64,000 nucleotides of DNA from Clostridium beijerinckii (lineage in GTDB: Bacteria; Bacillota; Clostridia; Clostridiales; Clostridiaceae). A model generated the notes under the pieces. That model was given only the letters and a program-made list of their open reading frames with translations. It was not told the DNA's origin and searched no databases. The position numbers and the translations under genes were made by a program. Shown in pieces: positions 63,690 through 64,000 of the stretch (within the stretch, counting starts at the first letter, position 1; each line of letters starts with the position of its first letter). The DNA is taken from the NCBI RefSeq assembly GCF_036699995.1, contig NZ_CP144906.1, forward strand, positions 3,359,001 to 3,423,000, written 5' to 3'.

Positions 63690-63797
63690 TCCAATTCACA
63701 ATTCACAATGCACATTTCACAATTCTCAATTACGGCTAAAATTCTTGCGATATTTTCGAATTATGATGAAGAATTATTTTCACAAAAAATATATAAT
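63690..63797. repeat. R2 interspersed repeat, copy 3
   Basis: CAATTCACAATTCACAATG start, core CAATTACGGCTAAAATTCTT (same as copy 1), end TGATGAAGAATTATTTTCAC. It lies between the stop codon of the partial gene and its terminator. Confidence 0.7.
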
Positions 63798-63800
63798 CTA

Positions 63801-64000
63801 CTATTTAATTTTTATTGTGAATTTTTCATCACCATAAACTTCAATAGATTTTGATTTGTCTACAGTCTTAACAGAATAATCTCCATCTTTAATTTCTTTA
63901 TCGCAAGTAATTGTATACTCATCAGTATCTCCATTATAAGTAGTAGCTTCTTTTTGTTCTTCAAAATTATAATCATCACTAAATGAAATTATATTTTCAC
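63801..64000 (-). CDS. C-terminal end of a protein (runs off the window)
   Basis: 65 codons of an open frame before TAG. It reads ENIISFSDDYNFEEQKEATT, a threonine/lysine-rich beta-like stretch (YTITCDKEIKDGDYSVK) and ends IEVYGDEKFTIKIK. It looks like the end of a secreted or surface protein with repeated beta strands, but this is not enough to name it. Confidence 0.55.
   Translation of the reverse strand, partial: ENIISFSDDYNFEEQKEATTYNGDTDEYTITCDKEIKDGDYSVKTVDKSKSIEVYGDEKFTIKIK

Overview
The window is a strongly AT-rich stretch of a low-GC Gram-positive chromosome, most likely a Clostridium sensu stricto (solventogenic, C. beijerinckii-like; this species guess is inference). Supporting signs are GGAGG-type ribosome binding sites, Rho-independent terminators after most genes, an alpha/beta-type small acid-soluble spore protein, a Spo0E-like protein, ferritin-like and Rieske redox proteins typical of anaerobes, and AT-biased codons throughout. 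No phage, plasmid, CRISPR or secondary-metabolite cluster is visible. The interest lies in regulatory RNA, small proteins and repeat families rather than in one large cassette.

Layout. 1-2300: small genes (secreted protein, serine-type tRNA with anticodon ACT, Spo0E-like protein, two tiny proteins) and a lipoprotein remnant. 2301-8563: chemoreceptor, ABC-F ATPase with a hairpin before it, HTH protein, double HD-GYP protein, BFD-like ferredoxin-type protein. 8718-16028: redox/stress genes (nitroreductase, pirin, MarR regulator with a near-leaderless promoter, Rieske-FAD oxidoreductase), DUF2935 protein, a GDT1-type Mn exporter under a yybP-ykoY riboswitch, GNAT. 16353-25890: broken DUF2334 gene, second copy of the small secreted protein family, GAF-histidine kinase, ferritin-like protein, two orphan sugar-binding proteins flanking a GNAT and an HxxxD acyltransferase.

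26032-37440 is a signalling island, all on the minus strand: three hybrid histidine kinases, a PAS-GGDEF-EAL protein, a GGDEF protein overlapping it, and a TetR regulator. Together with the double HD-GYP protein and the chemoreceptor it suggests heavy investment in c-di-GMP and environmental sensing. 37715-44836 holds spore, ion-transport and housekeeping genes (SASP, ClC, DUF421, idi, HxlR/nitroreductase pair, isochorismatase, TfoX-C).

45314-51551 looks like an iron-regulated unit: an AraC regulator and two overlapping ABC exporter-fold half-transporters (YbtA/YbtPQ-like layout), a DUF2325 protein, and a DtxR-family repressor whose metal site resembles iron-type DtxR. Three copies of an 18-bp palindrome lie in its promoters. 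Next is an Lsa-type ABC-F antibiotic-resistance gene with a long attenuator leader carrying three small upstream ORFs, and a stray fragment of an Lsa-like gene nearby. 54206-64000 has a zinc-ribbon protein, hisS with a histidine-rich leader peptide and terminator, a Ser-rich small protein, an IS1634-type insertion sequence, metH, and the end of a further gene.

Three non-coding repeat families are scattered through the intergenic spaces: R1, about 180-450 bp long-hairpin elements with inverted ends (six copies); R2, about 100 bp with tandem CACAATT units (three copies); R3, a degenerate element (three or four copies). One R3 copy sits between the Mn riboswitch and its gene.
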